DNA from: Nioella sediminis
GTDB taxonomy: Bacteria > Pseudomonadota > Alphaproteobacteria > Rhodobacterales > Rhodobacteraceae
Reading direction: 5' to 3'
Length of the DNA: 36,331 nt
Assembly: GCF_001879695.1 (NCBI RefSeq)
Contig: NZ_MNBL01000039.1
Span: forward strand, 1-36,331
The notes under the pieces: model-generated
What the model saw: only the letters and a program-made list of their open reading frames with translations
What the model was told of the DNA's origin: nothing
Database searches by the model: none
Shown here: positions 24,157 to 31,754 of the stretch, one piece after another
Layout of the letters: each line of letters opens with the position of its first letter
Position numbering within the stretch: position 1 is the first letter of the stretch
Translations under genes and position numbers: made by a program

Positions 24157-25173
24157 TTAGCGGAACGGCGGCGAGTAGAGCAGACCACCGTCGGTCCACT
24201 GGGCGTTCAGACCACGCGCCAGACCGATTGGGGTGTTCTCACCGATATTGCCTTCAAAGAGTTCACCGTAGTTCCCGACGGAGGAAATCGCGTTAACCGC
24301 CCAATCGGAAGACAGGCCGAGCATACCGCCCAGGTCGCCTTCGGAGCCAAGCAGACGGTTGATTTCCGGGTTCTCGGTGCCAGCAGCCAGTTCAGCCACG
24401 TTTGCCGAGGTCACGCCAAGCTCTTCAGCTGCGATCAGAGCGTTCAGCGTCCAGCGGACGATGTCACCCCATTCGTTGTCGCCATGACGGACGAGCGGGC
24501 CGAGCGGCTCTTTCGAGATGATCTCCGGCAGAACCACGTGGTCGCCCGGGTTCTCGAAGGTAGCACGGGTTGCTGCCAGCCCGGAGGCGTCCGTGGTGTA
24601 GCTGTCGCAGGCACCCGCCAGGTACTGCTGCTGACCTTCTGCGTTGGTTTCGATCGGAACCGGCTCGTAGGTCATGTTGTTCGAGGCGAAGAAGTCCGCC
24701 AGGTTGAGCTCGGTGGTGGTGCCGGTCTGGATACAGATAGTTGCGCCATCCAGTTCCATGGCCGAGGACACACCCAGTTCACGGGGAACAATGAAGCCCT
24801 GACCGTCATAGTAGTTGATGCCGGTGAATTCGAAGCGCAGGTCGACGTCACGGCTGAAGGTCCAGGTGGTGTTCCGGGCCAGCATGTCGACCTCGCCGGA
24901 GGCCAGCGCGGTGAAGCGGGTCTGACCGGTGGTGGGGACGAAGTTCACGGCGGTGGAGTCGCCGAGAACGGCCGCGGCGACAGCGCGACAAACGCCAACG
25001 TCGAAGCCTTCCCATTCACCGTTTGCATCGGGCGCCGCGAAGCCGACGAGGCCAGTGGTCACGCCGCAGTTCAGTGCACCACGCGCGCGGACTTCGTCCA
25101 GCGTCTGCGCGGACACAGCACCAGCTGCGAGACCTGCCACGGCAAGCGTGCCGAGAAGAACGGATTTTTTCAT
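24157..25173 (-). CDS. aapJ: General amino-acid ABC transporter, substrate-binding protein AapJ/BztA
   Basis: A 338-residue periplasmic binding protein. The signal peptide is MKKSVLLGTLAVAGLAAGAVSAQ, followed by LDEVRARGALNCGV, the usual start of SBP family 3. EWEGFDVGVCRAVAAAVLGD and RFTALASGEVDMLARNTTWTFSRD are the AapJ/BztA hallmarks for binding the alpha-amino-acid backbone. Length and the GGMLGLSSDWAVNAISSVGNYGELFE region fit the family. GGAAGAGG precedes the ATG. It is the first gene of aapJQMP and should be the most highly expressed. Confidence 0.95.
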   Translation of the reverse strand: MKKSVLLGTLAVAGLAAGAVSAQTLDEVRARGALNCGVTTGLVGFAAPDANGEWEGFDVGVCRAVAAAVLGDSTAVNFVPTTGQTRFTALASGEVDMLARNTTWTFSRDVDLRFEFTGINYYDGQGFIVPRELGVSSAMELDGATICIQTGTTTELNLADFFASNNMTYEPVPIETNAEGQQQYLAGACDSYTTDASGLAATRATFENPGDHVVLPEIISKEPLGPLVRHGDNEWGDIVRWTLNALIAAEELGVTSANVAELAAGTENPEINRLLGSEGDLGGMLGLSSDWAVNAISSVGNYGELFEGNIGENTPIGLARGLNAQWTDGGLLYSPPFR

Positions 25174-25409
25174 GTTTACCTCTTCCTGATGGTTCGCCCT
25201 TTTGGGCGACTTGTTCGGCCATTAAGGCCCTTGAATTGGGAGGGGCAAACGCCATCAGCACCAGCCCCCGCCCTTTAATTGGGCAAATCTGGGTGATGAG
25301 GTCAAGGGTAGGGTTTGGTGAAACACACTGTTCCAAGGCTTACCTAGGGTAAATTTCCCAAGGTGCCCGGGCCCTGCGCAACAGCATTATCAAAGTGCCT
25401 AGGGAAACA
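25174..25409 (-). promoter_or_regulatory. aapJ control region: possible promoter, structured leader and repeats
   Basis: A 236-base gap between ATP12 and aapJ. TTGACC at 25305-25300 could be a -35, but no good -10 is seen (CAATTA or AATTAA at slightly long spacing). The leader side holds three short hairpins: GCCC/GGGC at 25270-25284, GGCC/GGCC at 25217-25229 and TCGCCC/GGGCGA at 25194-25209. A 14-base direct repeat GCCCTTKAATTGGG occurs at 25227-25240 and 25270-25283. Further upstream lies an imperfect 21-base dyad, CCTAGGG (25343-25349) with CCCAAGG (25357-25363), and a second CCTAGGG at 25398. Regulation by nitrogen or amino-acid status is possible but not shown. Confidence 0.4.
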
Positions 25410-26123
25410 TCACGTTCCTTGCGCAAGGCGCAGGAAATTCGCTGCATGCAGGAAAGCCCGGCGCTTGATCTCGGCGGCCTCGGTCGCTTCGTCGTCCTCG
25501 CCCCACTGTGAGATCTGCCAATCCTCATCGATTCGGCTCAGGCGCCAGGCTGCGTCAGGGTCGATTTGCTCATTCGCGACACTCAACCCCAGCACAAGCG
25601 ACCCCGAGAGCGTCACAAGGTCATGCAATGCGGTCAGGGAAAAGGGCCGATACCCCGCCACGACACGGGCATAAACCGCAAGGCTTTCGTCGGGATGATC
25701 GGCGGGCAATATGCCAGACACCACCGCCAGCGGTGCAGAATAGGTCTTCTCCGCCCAGTCCAGAACCGGGTTCCAGCCCTTGTTTTGCTGATCTGCCAGC
25801 TCTTTGGGGGACTCTGCGCGATGACACAGCAGATCGGTCTCCGCATAGGCTGCCAGCATTGCGGCCACTTCCGCGTGCTGGGTCGCCACCTTGTCGATCG
25901 CCGCGTTTGCCGAGCGCGTGAAAGGCATCGACAGCGGGTCGATCACGCCTTCCTGCGCCTGCCATTCGGCGGCCACGGCGTCGGCCATTTCACGCGTCGG
26001 CAGCGCCATTGCGGATTTCAGAGGGGTGCGCACCGGACGTCCGTCCAACAGCACCTGCCAACCGCCCTCGGCATCGGCAACGCGTGTTTCCTTCCAGAAC
26101 CGTTTCGCCTTCCATTCGCTCAT
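25410..26123 (-). CDS. ATP12 family F1-ATPase assembly chaperone
   Basis: A 237-residue soluble protein. ATP12 binds the alpha subunit of F1-ATPase during assembly in mitochondria, and alphaproteobacteria carry the homologue. Family segments are visible: KRFWKETRVADAEGGWQVLLDGRPVRTP, VAAEWQAQEGVIDPLSMPFTRSANAAID, TDLLCHRAESPKELADQQ, WNPVLDWAEK and a C-terminal WRLSRIDEDWQISQWGEDDEA. It begins three bases after the HAD phosphatase and is the last gene of the minus-strand run from rarA; no clear terminator follows. Confidence 0.9.
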   Translation of the reverse strand: MSEWKAKRFWKETRVADAEGGWQVLLDGRPVRTPLKSAMALPTREMADAVAAEWQAQEGVIDPLSMPFTRSANAAIDKVATQHAEVAAMLAAYAETDLLCHRAESPKELADQQNKGWNPVLDWAEKTYSAPLAVVSGILPADHPDESLAVYARVVAGYRPFSLTALHDLVTLSGSLVLGLSVANEQIDPDAAWRLSRIDEDWQISQWGEDDEATEAAEIKRRAFLHAANFLRLAQGT

Positions 26124-26126
26124 TGC

Positions 26127-26798
26127 TCAGCCCCAGATCTCGTTCAATGCATTGTCCAATTGGTCGAAATGCGTCAGCACTTTCATTGCCCCTGCGGTCA
26201 CCAGATTTTCTGCCGGGTGATAGCCCCAGTTGACCCCAATCGCCGGAATTCCGGCATTGCGGCCCATTTCCATGTCGAAAACCGTATCCCCGAGAATCAC
26301 CGCATGTGTAGTATCTACCCCGGTTTCCGACAGACAGGCCTGGATCATCGAAGGGTTCGGTTTCGACGGGTGATCGTCCGCCACCTGCACCGTCTGGAAC
26401 AGGCGGCGAAGCCCGTGCATCTCCATCAGGTGATCCATGCCGCGCCGTGACTTTCCGGTAGCAATGCCAAGCAGCAGGTCGTCCCGCGCGGCCAGTGACT
26501 CCAGCATTTCGCGCGCGCCGGGATAGAAAGGCGACAGCGCCTCGCCGCCCGCAACCCTCATGCGCATGAAGCCGTCCTTGTACCCCTCGACCAAGGCCGA
26601 TTGCAGCGCCAAATCGGCCCCTGGCATCAGCCGGTCGATGGCCACAGGCAAGGACAGACCAACAATCGACAGGGTCTCTTCGCGCGTTGGCGGGGTCAGG
26701 CCCTGCCCTTCGAAGGCGGCAGTCATTGCGCCGACAATATGGGCCTGGCTGTCGATCAGCGTACCGTCGACATCGAAGATGACCAGTTTCAGGGTCAT
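26127..26798 (-). CDS. HAD-superfamily hydrolase (phosphoglycolate phosphatase-like)
   Basis: A 223-residue HAD phosphatase. Motif I is FDVDGTLIDS (nucleophile D9, acid/base D11), motif II the Thr in LLGIATGKSRRGM, motif III the Lys in SKPNPSMIQ, and motif IV ILGDTVFDMEMGRNAG. A helical cap domain (residues about 16-80) places it in the Gph/PGMB-like group. The true substrate is unknown. Its ATG overlaps the rluC stop (ATGA). The pairing of this gene with a RluC-type synthase and ATP12 is a conserved neighbourhood in Rhodobacterales as far as I recall, but gives no direct functional clue. Confidence 0.85.
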   Translation of the reverse strand: MTLKLVIFDVDGTLIDSQAHIVGAMTAAFEGQGLTPPTREETLSIVGLSLPVAIDRLMPGADLALQSALVEGYKDGFMRMRVAGGEALSPFYPGAREMLESLAARDDLLLGIATGKSRRGMDHLMEMHGLRRLFQTVQVADDHPSKPNPSMIQACLSETGVDTTHAVILGDTVFDMEMGRNAGIPAIGVNWGYHPAENLVTAGAMKVLTHFDQLDNALNEIWG

Positions 26799-27841
26799 TT
26801 TACCCCTTCGAACGGGTCTTCTGCGGCAAGGCTTTCATCCCAGCCCAGCGTTTCCCAGCTTTGCGCCATATGTTCAGGCAAAGGGGCGGTGATGGTGATC
26901 TCTTTATGAGTCACCGGATGCTCGAACCGCATCATCCGCGCATGCAGATGCAGTTTCTTCGAGATGATCCCACCCAGTTGCGCACCCCAGCCATCGCCCA
27001 GGTTTTCCTGCCCCGAGCCACCATATTTTCCGTCCCCGATGATCGGGTGCCCGATCTCGGCCATATGCGCGCGCAGCTGATGGGTCCGGCCCGTAATCGG
27101 CTCCATCGCCACCCAGGCGGCGCGCGACGCGACGCGGTAGAGCGTGGCATAGAGCGTATGGGCGCGCTTGGCGTCGGGGTTCTGGTTCATGTCGCGCGGA
27201 TGGATGGCGATCATCTTCTCGCCCTCGCCCTTGCGGCCATGGCCGGGCGCTTTCATCAGGCCGAAGCGGATCTCGCCAAGATAGGGCGTCGGCACACCAG
27301 CCACCAAAGCCCAGTAGATCTTGCGCGTTTCCCGGTGACGCATTGCGGCGGTCAGGGCCTTCGCGGCCTCTCGCGTGCGGGCCAGCAGCAGAACGCCCGA
27401 GGTGTCCTTGTCCAGCCGGTGCACCAGCCGCGGCTTGTCCTCGAATCCGAATTTCAGCGCCTCGGCCAGCCCGTCCACATGGCGGGTCTGCTTGCTGCCG
27501 CCCTGCGTGGGCAGGCCCGGCGGCTTGTTGAGCGCAATGATATGGTCGTCGCGGTAGATTACCGCGCCCTGGATCATCTTCGCATCGGCATCGGACACAT
27601 GGTCCCGCTTGGTAAAAGGTTGCGGCGCGGCCTCATCGGGCAGCGGCGGGATGCGCACGGATTGTCCCACTTCCAGACGGGTCGCAGGTTTCACCCGCCC
27701 GCCATCGACGCGGATTTCTCCCTTGCGGCACATCTTCTCGATCCGCACCTGTCCGATATGGGGAAAGCGCCGCTTGAACCAGCGGTCGAGGCGCTGATCG
27801 CCCTCGTCGGGGCCGACTTCCACTGTCTGAACACCACTCAT
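26795..27841 (-). CDS. rluC: 23S rRNA pseudouridine synthase, RluC/RluD type
   Basis: A 348-residue RluA-family enzyme that isomerises uridine in 23S rRNA. An N-terminal S4 RNA-binding domain (about 15-65: GDQRLDRWFKRRFPHIGQVRIEKMCRKGEIRVDG) precedes the catalytic domain. The catalytic Asp is D144 in HRLDKDTSGVLLLAR, and the second conserved element is EPITGRTHQLRAHMAEIGHPIIGD. ATG 27841 overlaps the crcB stop by four bases; an earlier in-frame start at 27895 lies inside crcB. RluC sites are the likely targets, but RluD-type specificity cannot be excluded. Confidence 0.9.
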   Translation of the reverse strand: MSGVQTVEVGPDEGDQRLDRWFKRRFPHIGQVRIEKMCRKGEIRVDGGRVKPATRLEVGQSVRIPPLPDEAAPQPFTKRDHVSDADAKMIQGAVIYRDDHIIALNKPPGLPTQGGSKQTRHVDGLAEALKFGFEDKPRLVHRLDKDTSGVLLLARTREAAKALTAAMRHRETRKIYWALVAGVPTPYLGEIRFGLMKAPGHGRKGEGEKMIAIHPRDMNQNPDAKRAHTLYATLYRVASRAAWVAMEPITGRTHQLRAHMAEIGHPIIGDGKYGGSGQENLGDGWGAQLGGIISKKLHLHARMMRFEHPVTHKEITITAPLPEHMAQSWETLGWDESLAAEDPFEGVK

Positions 27842-28218
27842 ACGAACATCCCCCGTGCCAGCCACAGGCCCAGAAGCAGCCCGAAGATCGAACACACGAC
27901 CGAGGCCACGACATACAGCACCGCCCCGCTCAGATCGCCGCGTTCATACAGCGTTACGGCCTCCAGCGAGAAGGCGGAAAACGTGGTGAAGCCGCCCAGA
28001 ACACCGGTCATCACGAAGGGCGACAGATGCGTCAGGCCGCGATGCGCGGCCGCCACCACGAAAACCCCCATCAGGAATGACCCCACGATATTCACCGTGA
28101 TCACGCCAAGCGGAAAGGCCCCGTGCCCGACCAGACGAACGATGCCGACCCCGGTCGCATAGCGCGCCGAGGCCCCGATGGCGCCACCAAGGGCGACCTG
28201 AAGAAGCGTTGCAAACAT
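27838..28218 (-). CDS. crcB: Fluoride channel CrcB (Fluc)
   Basis: A 126-residue four-helix membrane protein. It has GGAIGASARYATG near the N terminus, VNIVGSFLMGVFVV (helix 2, with the conserved Asn and Gly), GVLGGFTTFSAFSLE (the TTFS pore motif in helix 3) and a C-terminal helix. CrcB dimers export fluoride. It sits inside a co-directional cluster with a four-base overlap to rluC, and no fluoride riboswitch is visible upstream. Confidence 0.95.
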   Translation of the reverse strand: MFATLLQVALGGAIGASARYATGVGIVRLVGHGAFPLGVITVNIVGSFLMGVFVVAAAHRGLTHLSPFVMTGVLGGFTTFSAFSLEAVTLYERGDLSGAVLYVVASVVCSIFGLLLGLWLARGMFV

Positions 28219-28257
28219 GGGCGGGGTTTGTGGCTTTGGCCCACCGATGTCAATGGC

Positions 28258-29037
28258 TCAGCCGGTTCTGCCGTAGAAGGTCATGCGCGCGGTTTCAGAC
28301 AGCGCGACACCGGGTTTCGAATTATAGGCCAACACCGCCAGCATCCGTGTCCGCGCGCCTTCATTCGGCGCAACCCGGTGCATCGAATTGCGGCCCCGGA
28401 AGAACACCAGCGTTCCCGCATCGGCATTCAGCACATCGACCTTCGCCTGCCCGTCCAGTACTGCGGCCACCGCTTCGAACCCCATCTCGCCCGCATCCGC
28501 ATCGCGAATATCGGTCACATACTCGAACTGCCCGCCCTTTTCGGGGGCCTGCACCATCAGCGTGATCGAGAAAGAGGAATTGTCGAAATGCCAGCCCAGT
28601 TCCTGCCCGGTTTCGTGGAAATGCAGGTTGATCGACGACAGCGGGTCGGCATATTCGAACAGCTGCCTCTCCCCCAGAACGTGACACAGAAACTCCCGAA
28701 ACGCAGGGTGGTCGTAAAGAGCCCGCAAGGGGGAATCTGCCCCGATCTGATCATCGGTCAGGCACCCCTTGGACGAGGTCACCAGCCGGTTGCGCGGATG
28801 GTCCGGGGCAAATTCCGGGTCGGGCTTGCTGAGATAGACCGTATGCGTTTCGGGCTTGGTATAGACGCGGTCGCGTCCGGCCTCTCCCTCAGCGCGCATC
28901 GCCTCCACCGCGTCGGGTCGAACGAACCCCTCCATGACGAACACGCCAGAGGCATCGAACGCCGCTTTCGCAGCCGCGCGAAACGTCTCATCCGAAATCG
29001 GGTATTGCTCAAGATCGACGATATCCTGCAAGTCCAT
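28258..29037 (-). CDS. Fe(II)/2-oxoglutarate-dependent oxygenase-like protein
   Basis: A 259-residue protein with a double-stranded beta-helix pattern. The iron triad is readable as H150 and D152 in GWHFDNSSFS and H220 in RNSMHRVAPNEG, with R230 downstream able to bind 2-oxoglutarate. SINLHFHETGQELGWHFD and GTLVFFRGRNSMHRV resemble phytanoyl-CoA dioxygenase and related small-molecule hydroxylases. The substrate is unknown. The ATG is 11 bases after the rarA stop, with AAGGATAGGGA in front, so it is probably co-transcribed with rarA. It is unlikely to act in recombination itself; location may only reflect shared transcription. Confidence 0.8.
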   Translation of the reverse strand: MDLQDIVDLEQYPISDETFRAAAKAAFDASGVFVMEGFVRPDAVEAMRAEGEAGRDRVYTKPETHTVYLSKPDPEFAPDHPRNRLVTSSKGCLTDDQIGADSPLRALYDHPAFREFLCHVLGERQLFEYADPLSSINLHFHETGQELGWHFDNSSFSITLMVQAPEKGGQFEYVTDIRDADAGEMGFEAVAAVLDGQAKVDVLNADAGTLVFFRGRNSMHRVAPNEGARTRMLAVLAYNSKPGVALSETARMTFYGRTG

Positions 29038-29048
29038 GTACGGCGTCC

Positions 29049-30362
29049 CTATCCTTGTCGTTTCGCGCGCTGGCGGGCGAACCAGTCCAGCCGTTTTTTC
29101 AGATCCCGTTCAAATCCACGTTCGACCGGCTGATAGAAATCAGCACGCTTCATGCCGTCGGGGAAGTAATTCTGTCCCGAAAACCCGTCCTCGGCATCAT
29201 GATCGTAAGCATATCCGTCACCGTATCCCTGATCCTTCATCAACCCCGTGGGCGCATTCAGGATGTGTTTGGGCGGCGGGGCGGACCCGGTTTTAGCGGC
29301 GGCCTTCCGCGCGCCCTTGTAGGCCACGTAGATCGCGTTCGATTTCGGCGCCAGCGCCAGATAGGCCACCGCCTGCGCCAGCGCCAGTTCCCCTTCCGGG
29401 CTGCCGAGCCGTTCATAGGTCTGCCAGGCATCGAGGCACAGCCGCTGCGCCTGCGGGTCGGCGAGGCCGATATCCTCCACCGCCATCCGGGTGATGCGCC
29501 GGGCCAGAAAGCGCGGGTCTTCGCCGCCCTCCAGCATCCGCGCGAACCAGTAAAGCGCCGCGTCGGGGTCTGACCCGCGCACCGATTTATGCAGGGCGGA
29601 GATCAGGTTGTAATGGGCATCGCCCGATTTGTCATATTGCGCCGCGCGGCGGCTGAGTCGCTGGCCAAGCGCCTTGGGATCAAGCGGCGCGTCGACCTTC
29701 CACGCCGCCACCTGTTCCACCAGGTTCAGCATCGCCCGCCCGTCGCCATCGGCCATTTCGCGCAAGGAAGCGCGGGCATCTTCGGTCAGGGGCAGCTGTG
29801 TCTCAAGCTCCGCCTCTGCGCGGGCGATCAACTGGTCCAGATCCTCGTCATTCAGACGCTCCAGAACCAGAACCTGCGACCGGCTGAGAACAGCCGCATT
29901 CAATTCAAATGAGGGATTTTCGGTTGTCGCCCCAACCAGAAGAATCGTGCCATCTTCCATATGTGGCAGAAAGCCATCCTGTTGGGCTTTGTTGAACCTG
30001 TGGATCTCATCCACAAACAGCAGCGTACCGCCGCCATTGGCGCGGCGATGCTTGGCGGCCTCGAACACCTTTCGCAGGTCCGGCACACCGGTGAAAATCG
30101 CGCTGATCTGCACGAAACTCAGGTCCGTTTCCTGCGCCAGCAGGCGCGCAATGGTGGTCTTGCCCACGCCGGGCGGCCCCCAGAAGATCAGTGACCCGAG
30201 TGACCCTGCGTCCAGCATCACCCGCAGGCTGCCATCGGGGCCCAGCAAATGGCCCTGCCCGATCACCTCGGACAAGGCACGGGGGCGCAGCCGGTCGGCC
30301 AGGGGCCTTGGTCCGGCTGCGTTGGAGTCGGAGGATGGGGCATGTGCGAATAAATCGGCCAT
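29049..30362 (-). CDS. rarA: Replication-associated recombination protein A (RarA/MgsA)
   Basis: RarA is a clamp-loader-like AAA+ ATPase that acts at stalled replication forks. The 437-residue protein has Walker A GPPGVGKTT (62-70), Walker B FVDEIHRFNKAQQD (116-129), sensor 1 LVGATTENPSFELN, the arginine finger in LSRSQVLVL, and the C-terminal tetramerisation region with SVRGSDPDAALYWFARMLEGGEDP, which is specific for this family. It follows luxI by 59 bases with no terminator between them, and heads a co-directional set with the oxygenase, crcB, rluC, HAD and ATP12. Confidence 0.96.
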   Translation of the reverse strand: MADLFAHAPSSDSNAAGPRPLADRLRPRALSEVIGQGHLLGPDGSLRVMLDAGSLGSLIFWGPPGVGKTTIARLLAQETDLSFVQISAIFTGVPDLRKVFEAAKHRRANGGGTLLFVDEIHRFNKAQQDGFLPHMEDGTILLVGATTENPSFELNAAVLSRSQVLVLERLNDEDLDQLIARAEAELETQLPLTEDARASLREMADGDGRAMLNLVEQVAAWKVDAPLDPKALGQRLSRRAAQYDKSGDAHYNLISALHKSVRGSDPDAALYWFARMLEGGEDPRFLARRITRMAVEDIGLADPQAQRLCLDAWQTYERLGSPEGELALAQAVAYLALAPKSNAIYVAYKGARKAAAKTGSAPPPKHILNAPTGLMKDQGYGDGYAYDHDAEDGFSGQNYFPDGMKRADFYQPVERGFERDLKKRLDWFARQRAKRQG

Positions 30363-30421
30363 GCCCGCACCCTATGTCTGGATACGGTCGGGGAAAAGCC
30401 ATTCCGGCATACACCATCCGA

Positions 30422-31009
30422 TCAATGCATCTTCGTGGCCATGCTGATCGACACCGCGACGCTTTTCTCTCCGTCGAAGTCCAGCTCACGACCGGCGGGC
30501 ACACAATCAAGCCCGACCCGGCGGGCCAGACGCGGCGAATTCGCGGGAATGATGCCAATCAGCTCGGACGCCCCCAGATCCCGCGCCGAGCTGACCATTT
30601 CCGAAATCAGCTGCATCTGTACCCGGAAACGCAGTTTCGCCGGAACCTCTCGGCTGACGAAAACGCGGCTCGATTCCCAGATATGGCTCGCGACAGGCGC
30701 TTTCCGATCCAGCAGATCCGCCGGGATAGACTCCAGCAGCCCGCGCTGTGCGTCGCGGATCATGTAGGTGTAGATGCCACAGCGATGCGTGGTCGGCGTC
30801 AGCCGAACCCCGGCCATGACATGGCCGTCTTCATGAACCGTGACCCACCGGCTGGCCGGTGTATCGTACTGGTCGAACTCCATGCCATTCGCTTCGGGCA
30901 GATCCCATCGGTTCTGCACGATAAAAGTCTGGTGTCGCGCACGGAGCATATTCGCGAACAGCTCACCATGATTGTGCATGTTCTCGAAAGACAGTGTAGT
31001 GACTTGCAT
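30422..31009 (-). CDS. luxI: LuxI-family acyl-homoserine-lactone synthase
   Basis: A 195-residue autoinducer synthase joining an acyl chain to S-adenosylmethionine to make an N-acyl-homoserine lactone. Conserved LuxI residues are in place: R25, F29 and W35 in LRARHQTFIVQNRW, D46 and D49 in FDQYD, R69 in AGVRL, and E112/R115 in WESSRVFV. ATG 31009 was chosen because AGGAGG lies eight bases upstream; a longer frame starts at 31057 without such a site. The acyl chain length cannot be read. It lies 60 bases behind a LuxR-type gene on the same strand, so the pair is probably a cognate quorum-sensing system. The symbol is family-level. Confidence 0.93.
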   Translation of the reverse strand: MQVTTLSFENMHNHGELFANMLRARHQTFIVQNRWDLPEANGMEFDQYDTPASRWVTVHEDGHVMAGVRLTPTTHRCGIYTYMIRDAQRGLLESIPADLLDRKAPVASHIWESSRVFVSREVPAKLRFRVQMQLISEMVSSARDLGASELIGIIPANSPRLARRVGLDCVPAGRELDFDGEKSVAVSISMATKMH

Positions 31010-31069
31010 TGAGGTGCCTCCTGGTTGGCGGTTGGTAAACCCTGAACCGCGAGGCAACTGCCTTTGCTG

Positions 31070-31681
31070 TCATAATAATCGGAATTCCCGCGCTTTCTTG
31101 AGTGCTTCGGCCGTGGTTCGCGCACCCAAGCGAACGCGGGCGGACGACAGGCGCGCTTTCAACGCGCTCTCGGAAATACCCAGCTTGGCAGCCGCTGCGG
31201 TATGTCTGTCTCCATCGGCGATCAGGCGAAGCGCCTCGATCTGAGCCTTGGTCAGTTCGGTGGGTGGTGCAGCGGCCTCGTGAAGCGCGCGGGATACCAC
31301 TGCAATCGCGTCAAGCTCGTTATCCGTGAATTCACGGTCCGAGCGCGCGCACCCGATGATTGACCGGGACGTGATCGGCCCGCAGGACACCACCGCACCA
31401 TAAAGCAGGCCATGGCGTTTGGCCTTCTGCATGATGCTGAACGGGTCCGGCAGGCGGATTTCACTCCACCTGGTCTGTCCACTTATGCCAATCCCCCAGA
31501 ATACCAGCGGGTCGCGCAAAGCGTAGGCATTGTCCTGATACTCCTGCTGCCAGTCCGGCGGATAGGTGCTTTTCAGAATCATTGGCGACGCAAAACGGAT
31601 ATGCAGCCCCACGGTATACCCCATTGGGGCAAGGGCTTTCAGCTGATCCAGCAAGGATATGAGTACTCTACTATTGGACAT
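31070..31681 (-). CDS. luxR: LuxR-family autoinducer-responsive regulator
   Basis: A 203-residue protein, shorter than the usual 230-250. The ligand-binding residues known from TraR are present at the right spacing: W44, Y48, D57, P58 and W72, with G91 later. The C-terminal helix-turn-helix is LTKAQIEALRLIADG followed by AAKLGISESALKARLSSARVRLG. It lacks the Glu of the usual 'EIA' step (A-A-A here). The missing length is at the N terminus. It is upstream of luxI, which it probably controls. The ATG lacks a strong ribosome binding site and lies inside a lux-box-like dyad. Symbol is family-level. Confidence 0.88.
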   Translation of the reverse strand: MSNSRVLISLLDQLKALAPMGYTVGLHIRFASPMILKSTYPPDWQQEYQDNAYALRDPLVFWGIGISGQTRWSEIRLPDPFSIMQKAKRHGLLYGAVVSCGPITSRSIIGCARSDREFTDNELDAIAVVSRALHEAAAPPTELTKAQIEALRLIADGDRHTAAAAKLGISESALKARLSSARVRLGARTTAEALKKAREFRLL

Positions 31682-31697
31682 GTCTTTTTGGACAGGT
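31678..31697 (-). promoter_or_regulatory. lux-box-like 20-bp dyad on the luxR start codon
   Basis: On the minus strand ACCTGTC (31697-31691) and GACATGT (31684-31678) form an imperfect inverted repeat with one mismatch, total 20 bases, the size and half-site shape (ACCTGT) of classical lux boxes. It covers the luxR ATG (31681-31679). No comparable box was found just before luxI. Function is inferred; a chance dyad cannot be excluded. Confidence 0.45.
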
Positions 31698-31725
31698 TGT
31701 CGGAATTCGGGTGCTCCGTAAAGTC

Positions 31726-31754
31726 ATATTATGACGATTGATGTTGTGTGTCGA
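31726..31754 (-). promoter_or_regulatory. Putative luxR promoter
   Basis: On the minus strand TCGACA (31754-31749), a 17-base spacer and TAATAT (31731-31726). Transcription would start near 31718, giving a leader of about 37 bases that includes the lux-box-like dyad. The -10 is embedded in the perfect palindrome GTCATA-T-TATGAC (31723-31735), a possible operator. Confidence 0.5.

Noticed and set aside
28219-28257. Fluoride riboswitch ahead of crcB
   Set aside because: The gap to the upstream gene is only 39 bases and shows no riboswitch-like conserved core.
31010-31069. lux box ahead of luxI
   Set aside because: The 60-base gap has an AGGCA-AC-TGCCT type dyad but no ACCTGT-like half-sites at 20-base spacing.
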